Of a stretch of DNA of 64,000 nt, positions 53,783 to 63,367 are shown one piece after another (the first letter of the stretch is position 1; each line of letters starts with the position of its first letter). The notes below the pieces were generated by a model. It had not been told where the DNA came from. It searched no databases and saw nothing but the letters and a program-made list of their open reading frames with translations. Location of the stretch: positions 3,100,001 to 3,164,000 of the forward strand of contig NZ_AP031497.1 of the NCBI RefSeq assembly GCF_042853465.1, read 5' to 3'. Origin of the DNA: Simiduia litorea. Lineage in GTDB: Bacteria > Pseudomonadota > Gammaproteobacteria > Pseudomonadales > Cellvibrionaceae. A program made the translations under genes and the position numbers.

Positions 53783-55267
53783 TTAAGACCTTGGCTCCCA
53801 CAAGGTGGCCATCTGCTCGAGGCTTCGGCCCTTTGTCTCTGGCACCCAACGCCAGACAAACAACAGGGTCAACAGGCAGAAAAACGCAAACAGTAAGTAA
53901 GGTAATGTGCCGTTAAAAACGGTGCTATTTAAGGCGTGCTCATTGATCAAGGGAAAGCTGTGCGCGACAAAAGCATTAAACAACCATTGCGCTGCCACAG
54001 CGATAGATAAACATTGTGCACGCACCGCATTGGGAAATATCTCCGATAACATGACCCACACCACCGGGCCCATGGACAACGCGAAGGCACCAATAAAGGT
54101 CAACACACCCACCAGTGAAATCACACCCACGCGCTCGGCCAATAACGTTGCCGCTAATACCAGCAACCCCAGCATCATGCCGAGCGTGCCCAACATCAAC
54201 AGCGGCTTGCGGCCCAGGCGATCGACAGTGAAGATGGCAACAAAGGTAAACACTAAGTTCACCGCCCCCAGCCACAACTGTTGTTTCAATGCATCTTCGG
54301 CACCGTAACCCAATGCATTACTAAAAATTTCAGCGCCATAATATAAAATCGCGTTGATACCGGTTATTTGCTGAAAGATGGACAACAATACCCCAACCAT
54401 CAAAGCATAACGCAGCGGCCCCCTCTGCCAGCACAAGGTGAAAAGCTCGCGCCACGTTAAAGACTTAGATCCCGCAATATCAGCCTCAATCGCCAACAGT
54501 TCCCGCGCCGCTAACACCTCATTGCCACACAGTTTTTGCAAACCCGCTTTAGCCGCCGTTCGGCGACCGGCCATAACTAACCAACGCGGACTTTCTGGTA
54601 CGGAAAATAACAAGAGAAAAAATGCAACCGCAATGGGAAGCTCAGACCACAACATCCAGCGCCAGCCGCTCTCCACATTGTAGTGATGTAGCGCATCAAG
54701 TTGCTGAGCGCTGAGGTCGGCCGTTTGCCCGCCGCCAATCAGGTAGCTGGCCAGAAACACCACGAAAAAACCAATCACAACGGCCAATTGATATAAAGAC
54801 ACCATACGACCGCGTAAATGGGCCGGCGAAATTTCGGCAATGTACATCGGCGCTGCCATAGAGGCCATACCAACACCCAGGCCGCCAATCCAGCGGAACA
54901 AAGCGAGCGCCGTTAAATTATCGGCGGCGCCTGAACCGAAAGCCGATACCACAAATAACAACGCAGACGCCAACAGCGTTAATTTTCTGCCCCATTGTTT
55001 TGTACAGAATCCCGCGACCAAGGCACCGAGCAAGCAGCCATAGAGTGCACTACCCACAGCCCAGCCCTGCTCGGCCGGCGTAAATGCAAAATATTCGGTA
55101 AAGTACATCTGGCTACCGCTAATCACTCCAGTATCGTAACCGAACAACAAACCGGCCAACGCCACCACCAGCGTATTTTTGATCAACTGCCCCAAGGGCA
55201 TGGGTAGCGACGAAGCATGCATATCAGGCACCGACGTCGACATAGCGGGGGTTAAGGAATCGGACAT
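53783..55267 (-). CDS. Sugar-porter family MFS transporter
   Basis: A 494-residue, 12-span symporter of the sugar-porter family. It has FGYDTGVISGSQMYF near residue 43, a GRK-like loop after span 2, VPESPRWLV near 223, QQITGINAILYYGAEIF near 302, DRLGRKPLLMLG near 345 and VPETKGRSLEQM near the C-terminus. It would import a monosaccharide with H+. Last gene of the receptor/halogenase/SapC operon, six bases after the DUF6445 gene, which supports a carbohydrate role for the whole set. Confidence 0.93.
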   Translation of the reverse strand: MSDSLTPAMSTSVPDMHASSLPMPLGQLIKNTLVVALAGLLFGYDTGVISGSQMYFTEYFAFTPAEQGWAVGSALYGCLLGALVAGFCTKQWGRKLTLLASALLFVVSAFGSGAADNLTALALFRWIGGLGVGMASMAAPMYIAEISPAHLRGRMVSLYQLAVVIGFFVVFLASYLIGGGQTADLSAQQLDALHHYNVESGWRWMLWSELPIAVAFFLLLFSVPESPRWLVMAGRRTAAKAGLQKLCGNEVLAARELLAIEADIAGSKSLTWRELFTLCWQRGPLRYALMVGVLLSIFQQITGINAILYYGAEIFSNALGYGAEDALKQQLWLGAVNLVFTFVAIFTVDRLGRKPLLMLGTLGMMLGLLVLAATLLAERVGVISLVGVLTFIGAFALSMGPVVWVMLSEIFPNAVRAQCLSIAVAAQWLFNAFVAHSFPLINEHALNSTVFNGTLPYLLFAFFCLLTLLFVWRWVPETKGRSLEQMATLWEPRS

Positions 55268-55273
55268 TATTAT

Positions 55274-56053
55274 TTACACCTCGTTACAAATGATAAGCAT
55301 ATTTGCGGTTAATCGGCCCTTGTTCACACGGGAAGAATAATTCACGGCATTATTCAACACCCCAGAATGCAAACAGTTACTCGGGTAAATAATGGCTCGA
55401 TTAAACATCGGCTCGACGTAATCGGTAGCGTCAAAAAAGACGTTGTCACGGCCCATATAGCGGCCAAACAGACCTTTGCCTGCGCCAACAGCCTCGGCTT
55501 TCAGCACCGGCGCGTACTCAGGTAATCGCGTGCGCGTGATGCGCTCAAACCCGGTGCTAACATGGCGATAAAAACCCGTCCCCCCTAGGTCGCCCTTAAA
55601 TAAATACAACACCATGGCCAATTGATCATTGCGGACGTCATCAAAATGCGGCAAGGATTGAATCGGTCGCAACTGTTCCTTTTTCACACACGCAAGCGAC
55701 AAACAGGTGATCAATGGCTTAAACGCAACATCTCCTTTTTGGGAAAAATATTCGTGAAGCAAGGGGGTGAGTTGTTGCAGCAAGCCCCGGCCAAATTCGT
55801 CGGGTAACGGACAGCGCAGTCCAGGATAAAAACTCGCTTTATCCTGCTGAAATACGGGGTGCAAATTTTCAGCGCCTTTCCCAGTTCCCGGTTCGGAAAA
55901 TTTTGCGAATTCAACCAAGCTGTCGGGATCGGCTAGACAATCGTCGATGACCAGTAGCGGACTAAGCTCCCGACCTATCTGCCTATAGCTAACGCTAACA
56001 TTTGAACTCAATGCCGGCGCTTCGAGTGTAAACACTAGGCAACCTCGGCGCAT
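55274..56053 (-). CDS. DUF6445-like protein with 2OG-dioxygenase-like HxD...H pattern
   Basis: A 259-residue protein. LPHFDDVRNDQLAMVLYLF near residue 134-152 and IIYPSNCLHSGVLNNA near 224-239 give an H-x-D and a later histidine, as in iron- and 2-oxoglutarate-dependent enzymes. I recognise the DUF6445 pattern that occurs with SapC and Trp-halogenase-like genes beside TonB receptors. Reaction unknown. Overlaps the SapC gene by 19 bases. Confidence 0.75.
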   Translation of the reverse strand: MRRGCLVFTLEAPALSSNVSVSYRQIGRELSPLLVIDDCLADPDSLVEFAKFSEPGTGKGAENLHPVFQQDKASFYPGLRCPLPDEFGRGLLQQLTPLLHEYFSQKGDVAFKPLITCLSLACVKKEQLRPIQSLPHFDDVRNDQLAMVLYLFKGDLGGTGFYRHVSTGFERITRTRLPEYAPVLKAEAVGAGKGLFGRYMGRDNVFFDATDYVEPMFNRAIIYPSNCLHSGVLNNAVNYSSRVNKGRLTANMLIICNEV

Positions 56054-56745
56054 TGCAATTGATTTTTCCTTTGCACCAAGGCATAAATATGGCCGTGTGA
56101 AGCGAGCAAGGTGTAAATCAACGATAAATCACCAGCCTGCTGCAGCGCCATGAGTTGCTCACTCGGTAGCTGACTTAATTTTCGCTCATCAATACCATAC
56201 AAACCGGCTAGCTTGTACGCTTTGTTTTCCGCATCCGTGATGTCGAGCTGCAGAGGAGAAAGTAACGCGAGCGACTCAAGCCGTTGTAAAAACGCCTGGG
56301 TTGGCTTCTCCCCATTAACCAATTCAGCCAAGGCAGATTTCGCCCGATCCAAGCATTGGCTATCCTCGCCGTTATGGAATAGAAGCTCGCCCAGGTCTGA
56401 ACCTAGCGCCGGGTGGTCGGCATGAAAGCAGACCAACCAATTGTCGCCCTCTTGCCCTACATGAAAAGGTTGCCGACGAATCTGCGCGGGCCAATAGTGG
56501 CCTTGCCATTGAGCGTCGTTTAAAAAGAGATTTTCGTCTTTATCTAAGCCCATTAACACACTACAGCCAAATTGGCCCGTATCAACTTGCTTAACAATCA
56601 CAATGGGAAAATGTATCACCAACTTTAAAAATTCACTCACCACCACGGGCACCAATGGCTGAGCACGCATCGCTAATTTTGCTTTACTTGCATCAAGCTT
56701 GAGGTGATGATGGATTTTATTATCCAGCACAGTAAATGGTTTCAT
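56035..56745 (-). CDS. SapC-family protein
   Basis: A 236-residue protein with the SapC layout: PLVPVVVSEFLKLVIHFPIV near residue 31-50 and ENLFLNDAQWQGHYWPAQIR near 72-91. The name comes from a surface-layer gene of Campylobacter, but in TonB loci of this kind its role is unknown. It lies between the halogenase and DUF6445 genes of one operon. Confidence 0.85.
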   Translation of the reverse strand: MKPFTVLDNKIHHHLKLDASKAKLAMRAQPLVPVVVSEFLKLVIHFPIVIVKQVDTGQFGCSVLMGLDKDENLFLNDAQWQGHYWPAQIRRQPFHVGQEGDNWLVCFHADHPALGSDLGELLFHNGEDSQCLDRAKSALAELVNGEKPTQAFLQRLESLALLSPLQLDITDAENKAYKLAGLYGIDERKLSQLPSEQLMALQQAGDLSLIYTLLASHGHIYALVQRKNQLQCAEVA

Positions 56746-56806
56746 AAATCACTCGCTTTTTAAATTTTATTATTAACTTTATTAACCCGTTAGCTAGGCT
56801 AAATTC

Positions 56807-58354
56807 CTAGACCATCGCCATACCATAGGTTTTTATTTTATTTATCAATTCTCTGTGCTTTGGTAATACTTGAAGGGCTTTCTGCCTAGCGCGTTGATTC
56901 TGCGCGATCATCTGGCGAGCGATATCCAACGGGGCGGATGCTAACTGCTGCTGATCCAAGGCGCCAACAAAGCCCATACCATATAACACGTATTGATAAC
57001 TAGCGGCGGGAAACACCTCATTATTACTGTCAAAGTCACAGTTTCCGGGGGCGCGGTGGCGCCACAACAGCAGTAGTTCCTTTAAGCTTTCCGGAACCGT
57101 TTCGGGCTCTCGATTATCCTGCCAGAAAGCGCTATCGGTTCGACGGCTCAGTAAATAATGCAATTTCAGAAAATCGATTACGCGAGCCCACCGGTATCTA
57201 AACGTGTTATTAAATCGCTTCGCCACAATGTCTAGCGCTTGCCGATCATGCGGTAACTGCTCTGCCAGCAGGGTCGCAGACAGCTCTACCAATACCAGTG
57301 CAGAAGCCTCTAAGGGTTCCAAAAATCCAGCCGCCAAACCAACCGCAACGCAGTTATTTTTCCAAAACACGTCGCGGTGACCACAAGCAATAGGAATTTG
57401 TTTCACATCTAAATGGCTGCTACCGACGTATTGACTCAAAGCATCCTCGGCCTCCAGCTTACTCGTGTGACGACTTGAATAAACATGTCCAACACCGCGT
57501 CGTGTTTGTAGGCCTATATCCCAAATCCAACCGGCTTTTTGCGCCGTTGAAATAGTATGACTGGCAATGGGTGCATCCATGTTGTCATAGGGGGATTGCA
57601 CAGCCAGTGCCTGATCAATAAACAATACATCGCTATGATCAATAAACGGCACCTTGAAATGCTTACCTAGTAATAGCGACGAAAAACCGGAACAGTCGAC
57701 AAAAAGGTCGCCGGCCAGTACCGACCTATCTGTAACCAGACTTTCAATATCGCCATTCTGTTCGCTATTGACACCGATGACATTCTCCAAAACGTGTGTC
57801 ACACCAAGCTTCTCAGTGACGTGCTGACGTAAAAATTCGGAAAACTTCCCAGCATCCAGATGGTAGGCATAATTGGCGATAGAACCAAATTCTGCCGTGC
57901 TAATTAATTTTGGCCCGAGGCCTTGCTCACACACTTGCTCTTGAAAACACACCGCATTGGAGAAAGATTGTTGAGGCTCGATCGATCGCCAGCCCGTGGC
58001 AATATCTACTTTATCGAAACCTTGGGGCAACATCAGTGGGTGATAATAATAGTCATCGGTTGTACCCGTCAGCCACTGGGAAAACTTAGCGCCCTGTTTA
58101 AAGGTGGCATCGCACTGGCGAATAAAATCGGTTTCCGATATGCCCAACTTCATAAGCGTCGTGCGTAATGTTGGCCAAGTGCCCTCGCCAACACCGACTG
58201 GCTTAATATCAGGCGACTCCACCAACGTGACGTTAACCTGACGACCCACGCCAGGCGGGTATTGCGCTGCGATACGGCCCGCTGTTAACCAGCCAGCTGT
58301 TCCGCCACCAACCACAACCACATGGTCAATCCTATGTTGCGTTTGCATTACCAC
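56807..58354 (-). CDS. Flavin-dependent tryptophan-halogenase-like protein
   Basis: A 515-residue flavoprotein of the PrnA fold. VVGGGTAGWLTAGRIA near residue 14 is the FAD site, GVGEGTWPTLRTTLMKLG near 53 the flavin loop, FKQGAKF near 85 holds the likely catalytic lysine, and GWIWDIGL near 275 matches the W-x-W-x-I-P motif except for the final proline. In marine and Xanthomonas-type bacteria such proteins next to TonB receptors are rarely proven halogenases, and sugar or peptide modification is possible. Second gene of the operon, after an attenuating terminator. Confidence 0.87.
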   Translation of the reverse strand: MVMQTQHRIDHVVVVGGGTAGWLTAGRIAAQYPPGVGRQVNVTLVESPDIKPVGVGEGTWPTLRTTLMKLGISETDFIRQCDATFKQGAKFSQWLTGTTDDYYYHPLMLPQGFDKVDIATGWRSIEPQQSFSNAVCFQEQVCEQGLGPKLISTAEFGSIANYAYHLDAGKFSEFLRQHVTEKLGVTHVLENVIGVNSEQNGDIESLVTDRSVLAGDLFVDCSGFSSLLLGKHFKVPFIDHSDVLFIDQALAVQSPYDNMDAPIASHTISTAQKAGWIWDIGLQTRRGVGHVYSSRHTSKLEAEDALSQYVGSSHLDVKQIPIACGHRDVFWKNNCVAVGLAAGFLEPLEASALVLVELSATLLAEQLPHDRQALDIVAKRFNNTFRYRWARVIDFLKLHYLLSRRTDSAFWQDNREPETVPESLKELLLLWRHRAPGNCDFDSNNEVFPAASYQYVLYGMGFVGALDQQQLASAPLDIARQMIAQNQRARQKALQVLPKHRELINKIKTYGMAMV

Positions 58355-58364
58355 GCTCCTGAAA

Positions 58365-58391
58365 CAAAAAAGGGGTCACCAAAGGTGACCC
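58365..58391 (-). terminator. Intra-operon terminator after the receptor gene
   Basis: GGGTCACC, loop AAA, GGTGACCC, and in the minus direction a run of six U (AAAAAA at the left on the plus strand). It lies between the receptor stop (58417) and the halogenase start (58354), so the receptor should be made in excess over the downstream genes. Confidence 0.88.
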
Positions 58392-58416
58392 AAAAGCGAG
58401 AGGACATTAGCTCAAC

Positions 58417-61212
58417 TTAAAAACGCGCACTTAACCCGAGCGCCATTCGACGACCAGCATCTTCGGCCAATAGGAAATGGTTTTCGAACCTGCCATGTTT
58501 AAGCACCACCTCTTCGGTCAAATTGGTTACTTCTAAACTCAACGTAACATTCTCTACCAATTCATAACTGGTGCTGAGATCCCATTGACCGTACTCGTCA
58601 ACAAAGACAACACCATCGCCGTTGGATTGGGTTAATGATTGCAGAAACTTATCGCGCCAGTTATACGCCAAACGTATTTGGAAGGGACCATTTTCATAGA
58701 AGCCAACCATATTCATTGAATCGCTTAAGCCGGTAACCGCAAATTTTTGCGTGATATCAGCGGCATTCAGTTCGGCGTTGCTGTTCACCAAGGTTGCGTT
58801 AAAAATGGCACCAAATCCGGTTTCACCAAAGGTGTGTTGAACAGCAAACTCCAAGCCATCCACGAGTGCATCTTCGCCGTTGCTCGGTAGGGTAACGGAG
58901 AACTCTGCGACACCATCATTTGCATCCGGTGCGTTGACGTCATCGCCGGTAGACGGATCGGTGAGTAAACTACCATCGCTCGTCACAAAGGTTTGGGACG
59001 AGGTGCCATTGGTGATGAAATTGGCAACATTCTTTAAAAAGTAGCCGGCAGAGATGTAGCTGGCATCACCGTAATACCACTCCAGCGACAGATCTAGGTT
59101 ATCCGATAAAAACGGTTTTAGTTCTGGGTTACCCGACGAGGCCGTTAAGTTACCACCTTGGCGCGTGGTTACAATGTTGGTCACGGGCGCCATACTGTCG
59201 AGCGTTGGGCGCGTTAACGTGCGCGATACCGCAAAACGTCCAACCAAGGATTCGCTGATATCTAAACTTGAACTCAGACTTGGCAAGATCACTAAATAGT
59301 CAGTTTCAGCACTGATTGCTTTGGCCGGACCATAAGACGCGACCATCTCCGTTTGATCTAAAATAGACAAAGATTCAATAGGTGACTCAGTACCCTTTAC
59401 CGTGACATCGGTATTCTCCAAGCGTGCACCGACTGTCGTGTTCAAGCGCATACCGGCTATATCACCGGCAAAATCCATTTCCACGAATGCCGCCAAGGTA
59501 TTCTCTTCCACTTCGAAAGAGTTATCCCGTCGTACCGCGTCAAAACTGACGCCGCTAATTTGCTCAAGAAAAGCAAATTGCTGCTCGCCATGGTGTTGCA
59601 ACCAAATTGTTGGCGTGCGCCCACTGCCACTGACTTTATCTAGGAAATCGCTACCAGCATTGAAAATAGTTTGGAAGTCATCGGGCACATCGGGGCTATT
59701 CGGGTAGCCGCAAAAGGTACAGTGGATACCAACACCCTCGTTGTCCCAGCGCGTTAAGGCTTTGGTTTCATTCGACGCCATGATACCGACGCGCGCTTCG
59801 ATAAGCCCTTCGCTATTACCTTCGTTCCACAGGCCACTCATTTTAAATTGCTGAACATCATCCTCAACCTGCCAACCGCGTCGCAACATGACGTGAGCGC
59901 GACCGTTGGCTGGGTCAAGATAATCAGACACTGGGCGAGAAATGCCATCGCCATCAACAATATTACTCGCCGGATCTTGGAACCCACTAACCCAAGGTAA
60001 CACCTTGCCATCAGACTGAAAGCGCACGCGGTTTGCATAACCAATCAACGACAGCTGATTGCCACCGCCATTATTAGCTTCGCGCTCAGCGGTTGACGTG
60101 AAGAGGTCGAAGTTCACACTCATTGCATCATTCAAACGCCAATCGACATCGAAACCTAATGACATTGTCTCGGTTAAGCGATCAAATTGTTTGGCGTGAA
60201 AATCCGTTGCCAAACCTTCTTCCTGATACAGATCGATAACGGTGCCGTTATTATCAGTTACCGCGTTTTCGACATTTGGGCCAGTAAACCAGTGACCATA
60301 GGAGGTTGCATCGGTCTCGATGTCAAAATCAGAGTAAAGCGCGTCCAATGTCATTTCGACATTCTCGTTCGGCGCGTATTGCAGCACTAAATTAGCATTG
60401 GTTCGCTTGCGGTCCTCGAAGGTAACTTTGCTATCGTAATTTCGCGGTGAGAATACGTTGCCGTCAAACCCTGCGCCACCGTTAAGCTCTGCATCGGCAA
60501 TGCCAGCATTCTCCAACCAACCGTCTGTTTGCGCTTGATTCAATCGCGTTTCAGATGACTTTTGCGACAAGGCGACCAACACACCAACGCTATCATCAGC
60601 AAAGGTATTGCTGGCCAGCAAAGAGAACTCCGGTGTGGTTGACTCACTGTTTTCATCGTATAACGCTTTTACCGTTCCAACTAATTGCAAGCCACCCAGG
60701 TCAAACGGCCGTGCGGTTTTGATATTAACGGTAGAACCAATACCACCGGATTGCATCGCGGCACTGGCGGTTTTATGCACTTCAATACTGCTAACCATGT
60801 CCGATGACACAGTGTCAAAACTAAATGCGCGGGTTTCGTTTTCCGAGGCAAGCTGGCGGCCATTAACTAATACCGTGTTAAATTGTGGACCAAAGCCGCG
60901 CACGGTAATTAGCTGTCCCTCACCCCCAGAGCGATCAATAGACACGCCGGTGATACGCTGAAGTGACTCAGCCAAGTTTTGATCGGGAAATTTACCAATA
61001 TCTTCATTGGAAATTGCATCGACAACACCGGCGCTATCGCGCTTGATGTCCATGGCGCGCTGCCAACTGCCGCGAATACCTTGCACGACAACCTCCTCAA
61101 TCGCAGCGGCGCTCTGGGCGTCGTCGGCTGTTTGGCCATACACGAGAGAGGAGGCTGACATCGCTGCAACTGCAGCAAATATCGCACTGGATAATTTGTT
61201 TTTTGGGTACAT
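58417..61212 (-). CDS. TonB-dependent receptor, carbohydrate-type clade
   Basis: A 931-residue outer-membrane receptor with a signal peptide (to about SSLVYGQ). The N-terminus has IEEVVVQGIRGSWQRAMDIK, then DAISNEDIGKFPDQNLAESL and RITGVSIDRSGGEGQLITVR. This is the plug of the TonB-receptor clade found with glycan use in Caulobacter, Xanthomonas and Cellvibrionales. The C-terminus ends in ALGLSARF, a terminal aromatic of barrel proteins. It would import a large oligosaccharide or glycoconjugate. First gene of the operon, with its own attenuator. Confidence 0.93.
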   Translation of the reverse strand: MYPKNKLSSAIFAAVAAMSASSLVYGQTADDAQSAAAIEEVVVQGIRGSWQRAMDIKRDSAGVVDAISNEDIGKFPDQNLAESLQRITGVSIDRSGGEGQLITVRGFGPQFNTVLVNGRQLASENETRAFSFDTVSSDMVSSIEVHKTASAAMQSGGIGSTVNIKTARPFDLGGLQLVGTVKALYDENSESTTPEFSLLASNTFADDSVGVLVALSQKSSETRLNQAQTDGWLENAGIADAELNGGAGFDGNVFSPRNYDSKVTFEDRKRTNANLVLQYAPNENVEMTLDALYSDFDIETDATSYGHWFTGPNVENAVTDNNGTVIDLYQEEGLATDFHAKQFDRLTETMSLGFDVDWRLNDAMSVNFDLFTSTAEREANNGGGNQLSLIGYANRVRFQSDGKVLPWVSGFQDPASNIVDGDGISRPVSDYLDPANGRAHVMLRRGWQVEDDVQQFKMSGLWNEGNSEGLIEARVGIMASNETKALTRWDNEGVGIHCTFCGYPNSPDVPDDFQTIFNAGSDFLDKVSGSGRTPTIWLQHHGEQQFAFLEQISGVSFDAVRRDNSFEVEENTLAAFVEMDFAGDIAGMRLNTTVGARLENTDVTVKGTESPIESLSILDQTEMVASYGPAKAISAETDYLVILPSLSSSLDISESLVGRFAVSRTLTRPTLDSMAPVTNIVTTRQGGNLTASSGNPELKPFLSDNLDLSLEWYYGDASYISAGYFLKNVANFITNGTSSQTFVTSDGSLLTDPSTGDDVNAPDANDGVAEFSVTLPSNGEDALVDGLEFAVQHTFGETGFGAIFNATLVNSNAELNAADITQKFAVTGLSDSMNMVGFYENGPFQIRLAYNWRDKFLQSLTQSNGDGVVFVDEYGQWDLSTSYELVENVTLSLEVTNLTEEVVLKHGRFENHFLLAEDAGRRMALGLSARF

Positions 61213-61350
61213 GCTTTCTGTTGCTCCTAAAGAAACGCTTATTAATTTTTAGAGATGCTTCTTTAACATCGCCGAAGGACTAGATTGGCGTGTTAATAAT
61301 AAGACGCGAGCAACTTACAAATCCGCTCCTACTTATTCCACAAGTACCGA

Positions 61351-61379
61351 AAATAAAAAAACGCCCAACGAGGGGCGTT
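61351..61379 (-). terminator. Terminator after the fecR-like gene
   Basis: AACGCCC, loop AACGAG, GGGCGTT; the A-run on its left (about 61351-61359) is a U-run in the minus direction. It separates the FecIR transcript from the receptor gene downstream. Confidence 0.88.
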
Positions 61380-61407
61380 ATATAGTTACTAGAAAAATGG
61401 CGGTTAG

Positions 61408-62418
61408 CTAAGGCGGATTATTGCCAGCAGGCAGTATAACAATACGATTGCCTGCTTCTCGGTGCACATCAATCGGCAAAGTTCTGTTTAGCAATTCGGG
61501 GAAAACCTCAATTTGATCGGTGCGTAGCGCCAGAGTTACCCGGGTTGATTGCAGCGCGAGATTACCTAGAACAATTTCGCCGTCGAAGTAGCGATTAGCA
61601 TCGGCGATAACATCGGCTAGGCGCGCATTGCGATACAGTAATTGGCCATTGCGCCAATCACCCGCTACTTGTACCCCACTGTCAGCAATTGCTTGTAACT
61701 CACCGTTGCCAATACGCTCAACTGCCTGTCCAGGCCTGAGTTCAAATTGAGCTTGGCCGCTACTCGCCGATTGCAGCACGTGTTTTATCTGCTCGACATT
61801 AACCTGCCCCTCGCGCACGGCCACGCGCACCACTGGACCTTGATTCGACACATCAAACTGCGTGCCCACCACTGTGACCTGAACACCAGAAGCCGCGACA
61901 TAAAAGGGCCGCTCAGGATCTTTTGCCACACTAAAAAAAGCTAGGCCTTGCACTAAGTCGACGTGCCGCCCCTGCTTGGTTTGCCATACTTTTACGTGGG
62001 TTTTAGCGCCTAAGGTAATCTCACTGCCGTCGACCAGTGTCACCGTCTTTTGCCCGGCAACGGCGGTTGTGTATTCCTGCACGGCAATGGAAGGCTGGTA
62101 ATTAAATACAAAAACCAAACCCATCAAAAGTGCCGCGGCCAGCGCACCAGAGAACCCAAGCTGCGGCCACCCCCAGCTTGTTGACAACCAGCGCCGAGGC
62201 GCTGCAGATTGACGTAGCGCATCCAACTCAGGGCTGCCCTGCATGGCACCTAAGCTCCGCCACACCAATTCATATTCTTGATACGCGTGCGCATGTTCTG
62301 CAACCGCATACCAGCGCTCAAAGGCTTCTCTCTGCGCAGCGCTCACGCTACCTGACTGCAGGGTGACAAACCATTCGCGGGCCTGATGATTCATATGTTC
62401 CGACCGAGCTGACTGCAT
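61408..62418 (-). CDS. FecR-family anti-sigma regulator
   Basis: A 336-residue protein of the inner membrane. The N-terminal 80 residues are the cytoplasmic DUF4880-like part (REWFVTLQSGSVSAAQREAF), one span lies near 88-105 (FSGALAAALLMGLVFVFN), and a periplasmic FecR domain follows: QKTVTLVDGSEITLGAKT near 123, VQVTVVGTQFDV near 178. The last 80 residues are a STN-like C-terminal fold. It relays the receptor signal to the FecI-like factor. Starts one base after the sigma gene; a start at 62394 is also possible. Confidence 0.9.
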   Translation of the reverse strand: MQSARSEHMNHQAREWFVTLQSGSVSAAQREAFERWYAVAEHAHAYQEYELVWRSLGAMQGSPELDALRQSAAPRRWLSTSWGWPQLGFSGALAAALLMGLVFVFNYQPSIAVQEYTTAVAGQKTVTLVDGSEITLGAKTHVKVWQTKQGRHVDLVQGLAFFSVAKDPERPFYVAASGVQVTVVGTQFDVSNQGPVVRVAVREGQVNVEQIKHVLQSASSGQAQFELRPGQAVERIGNGELQAIADSGVQVAGDWRNGQLLYRNARLADVIADANRYFDGEIVLGNLALQSTRVTLALRTDQIEVFPELLNRTLPIDVHREAGNRIVILPAGNNPP

Positions 62419-62419
62419 G

Positions 62420-63007
62420 TTAAGTACGACCTTGCTTTACTAATTCTTTAAGTGTTTGGCCAGCGTTATCCCGAGCAAACAGTGCTTTGTGGCAATCCGC
62501 TAGCGCGTTGTTCACGTGCTTTCTCACCACCGATTCCGACAGACCTAGCTGCCGGCCGATTTCAGCATAAGATAACCCATCAAACCGGCTCATCATTAAC
62601 AGCTGCCGACGTCGCTTAGGCATTCCCCATAGCGCACGCGACAAAATACCTAAGCGCTGCTTTCCCTCGGTTACCCGTTCAGGCCCTGGCACACTACTTT
62701 CATCCGCAGCGGAAAACAGCACGTACTTATCTTGCACTTGATTACGACGCTGGAAATCTATGGCTAGATTAGTGGCCATTTTGTATAAAAATGCCCGTGG
62801 GTTTTCTATCGCTTGGGGCTGCTCAAGGGCGCTGAATTTGGCAAAGGCCGATTGGGTAATATCTTCTGCTTCTGCCGTATTTAGGCGACTTTTATGCACC
62901 AAGTACCGGCACAGTTCAGCGCGATGAGCAAGGTACAACTGCTTAATAAAGACATCGTTATCCGGATGCTCAGCAGTCATACAAGGTGTTTTCTGCGGGG
63001 AAACCAT
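62420..63007 (-). CDS. FecI-like ECF sigma factor
   Basis: About 195 residues. Region 2 (TAEAEDITQSAFAKFSAL near residue 44, NPRAFLYKMATNLAIDFQRR near 70) and region 4 (GLSYAEIGRQLGLSESVVRK near 145) mark an ECF sigma factor of the FecI group. It would direct transcription of a nearby receptor gene. I chose the ATG at 63007 with AGGAG four bases upstream; a GTG at 63037 and an ATG at 62980 are alternatives. Confidence 0.9.
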   Translation of the reverse strand: MVSPQKTPCMTAEHPDNDVFIKQLYLAHRAELCRYLVHKSRLNTAEAEDITQSAFAKFSALEQPQAIENPRAFLYKMATNLAIDFQRRNQVQDKYVLFSAADESSVPGPERVTEGKQRLGILSRALWGMPKRRRQLLMMSRFDGLSYAEIGRQLGLSESVVRKHVNNALADCHKALFARDNAGQTLKELVKQGRT

Positions 63008-63367
63008 ACTGCTCCTATTAGCGACCCACGGCGACACCGCCTTTTATAGGTCAAACAAAACCAGTAATAAGACGCAGCAGCCATTCCAATCCGCTCCTTT
63101 TTGTGAAAAAAATCGCAATAATTTTAATATGCCTAAGAATTACACCGCTTTTTTGCGGTTAAAGTCATCACAACCTAGTCACGGCTTGGTAGCTAGGTTA
63201 GTCTTGCTCACCAGCGGCCAAAGAGCCACCCTCTGATTCAAAATAATCATTATATTCAAGAGGCCAGAAACTTGTGCAGAGCCCATCCAGATACCCCCTC
63301 GGCGTAGCTAAACGGCTGATACCAGGCCGGCGTAGTTTTTCGAAAAAAAGGCCAAGCCGTTACTAAG
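63008..63367. other. Divergent region between FecIR and the STN receptor
   Basis: A 360-base gap that must contain promoters in both directions. It holds the palindrome at 63237; apart from this I see no gene. Confidence 0.6.
63237..63259. promoter_or_regulatory. 23-base palindrome with a Fur-box-like core
   Basis: TTCAAAATAAT, C, ATTATATTCAA is an imperfect palindrome (9 of 11 pairs). The core AATAATCATTAT gives 13 of 19 matches to the Fur consensus when aligned from 63236. It is about 110 bases upstream of the receptor start and about 230 upstream of the sigma gene. Fur control is possible but not proven. Confidence 0.5.
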
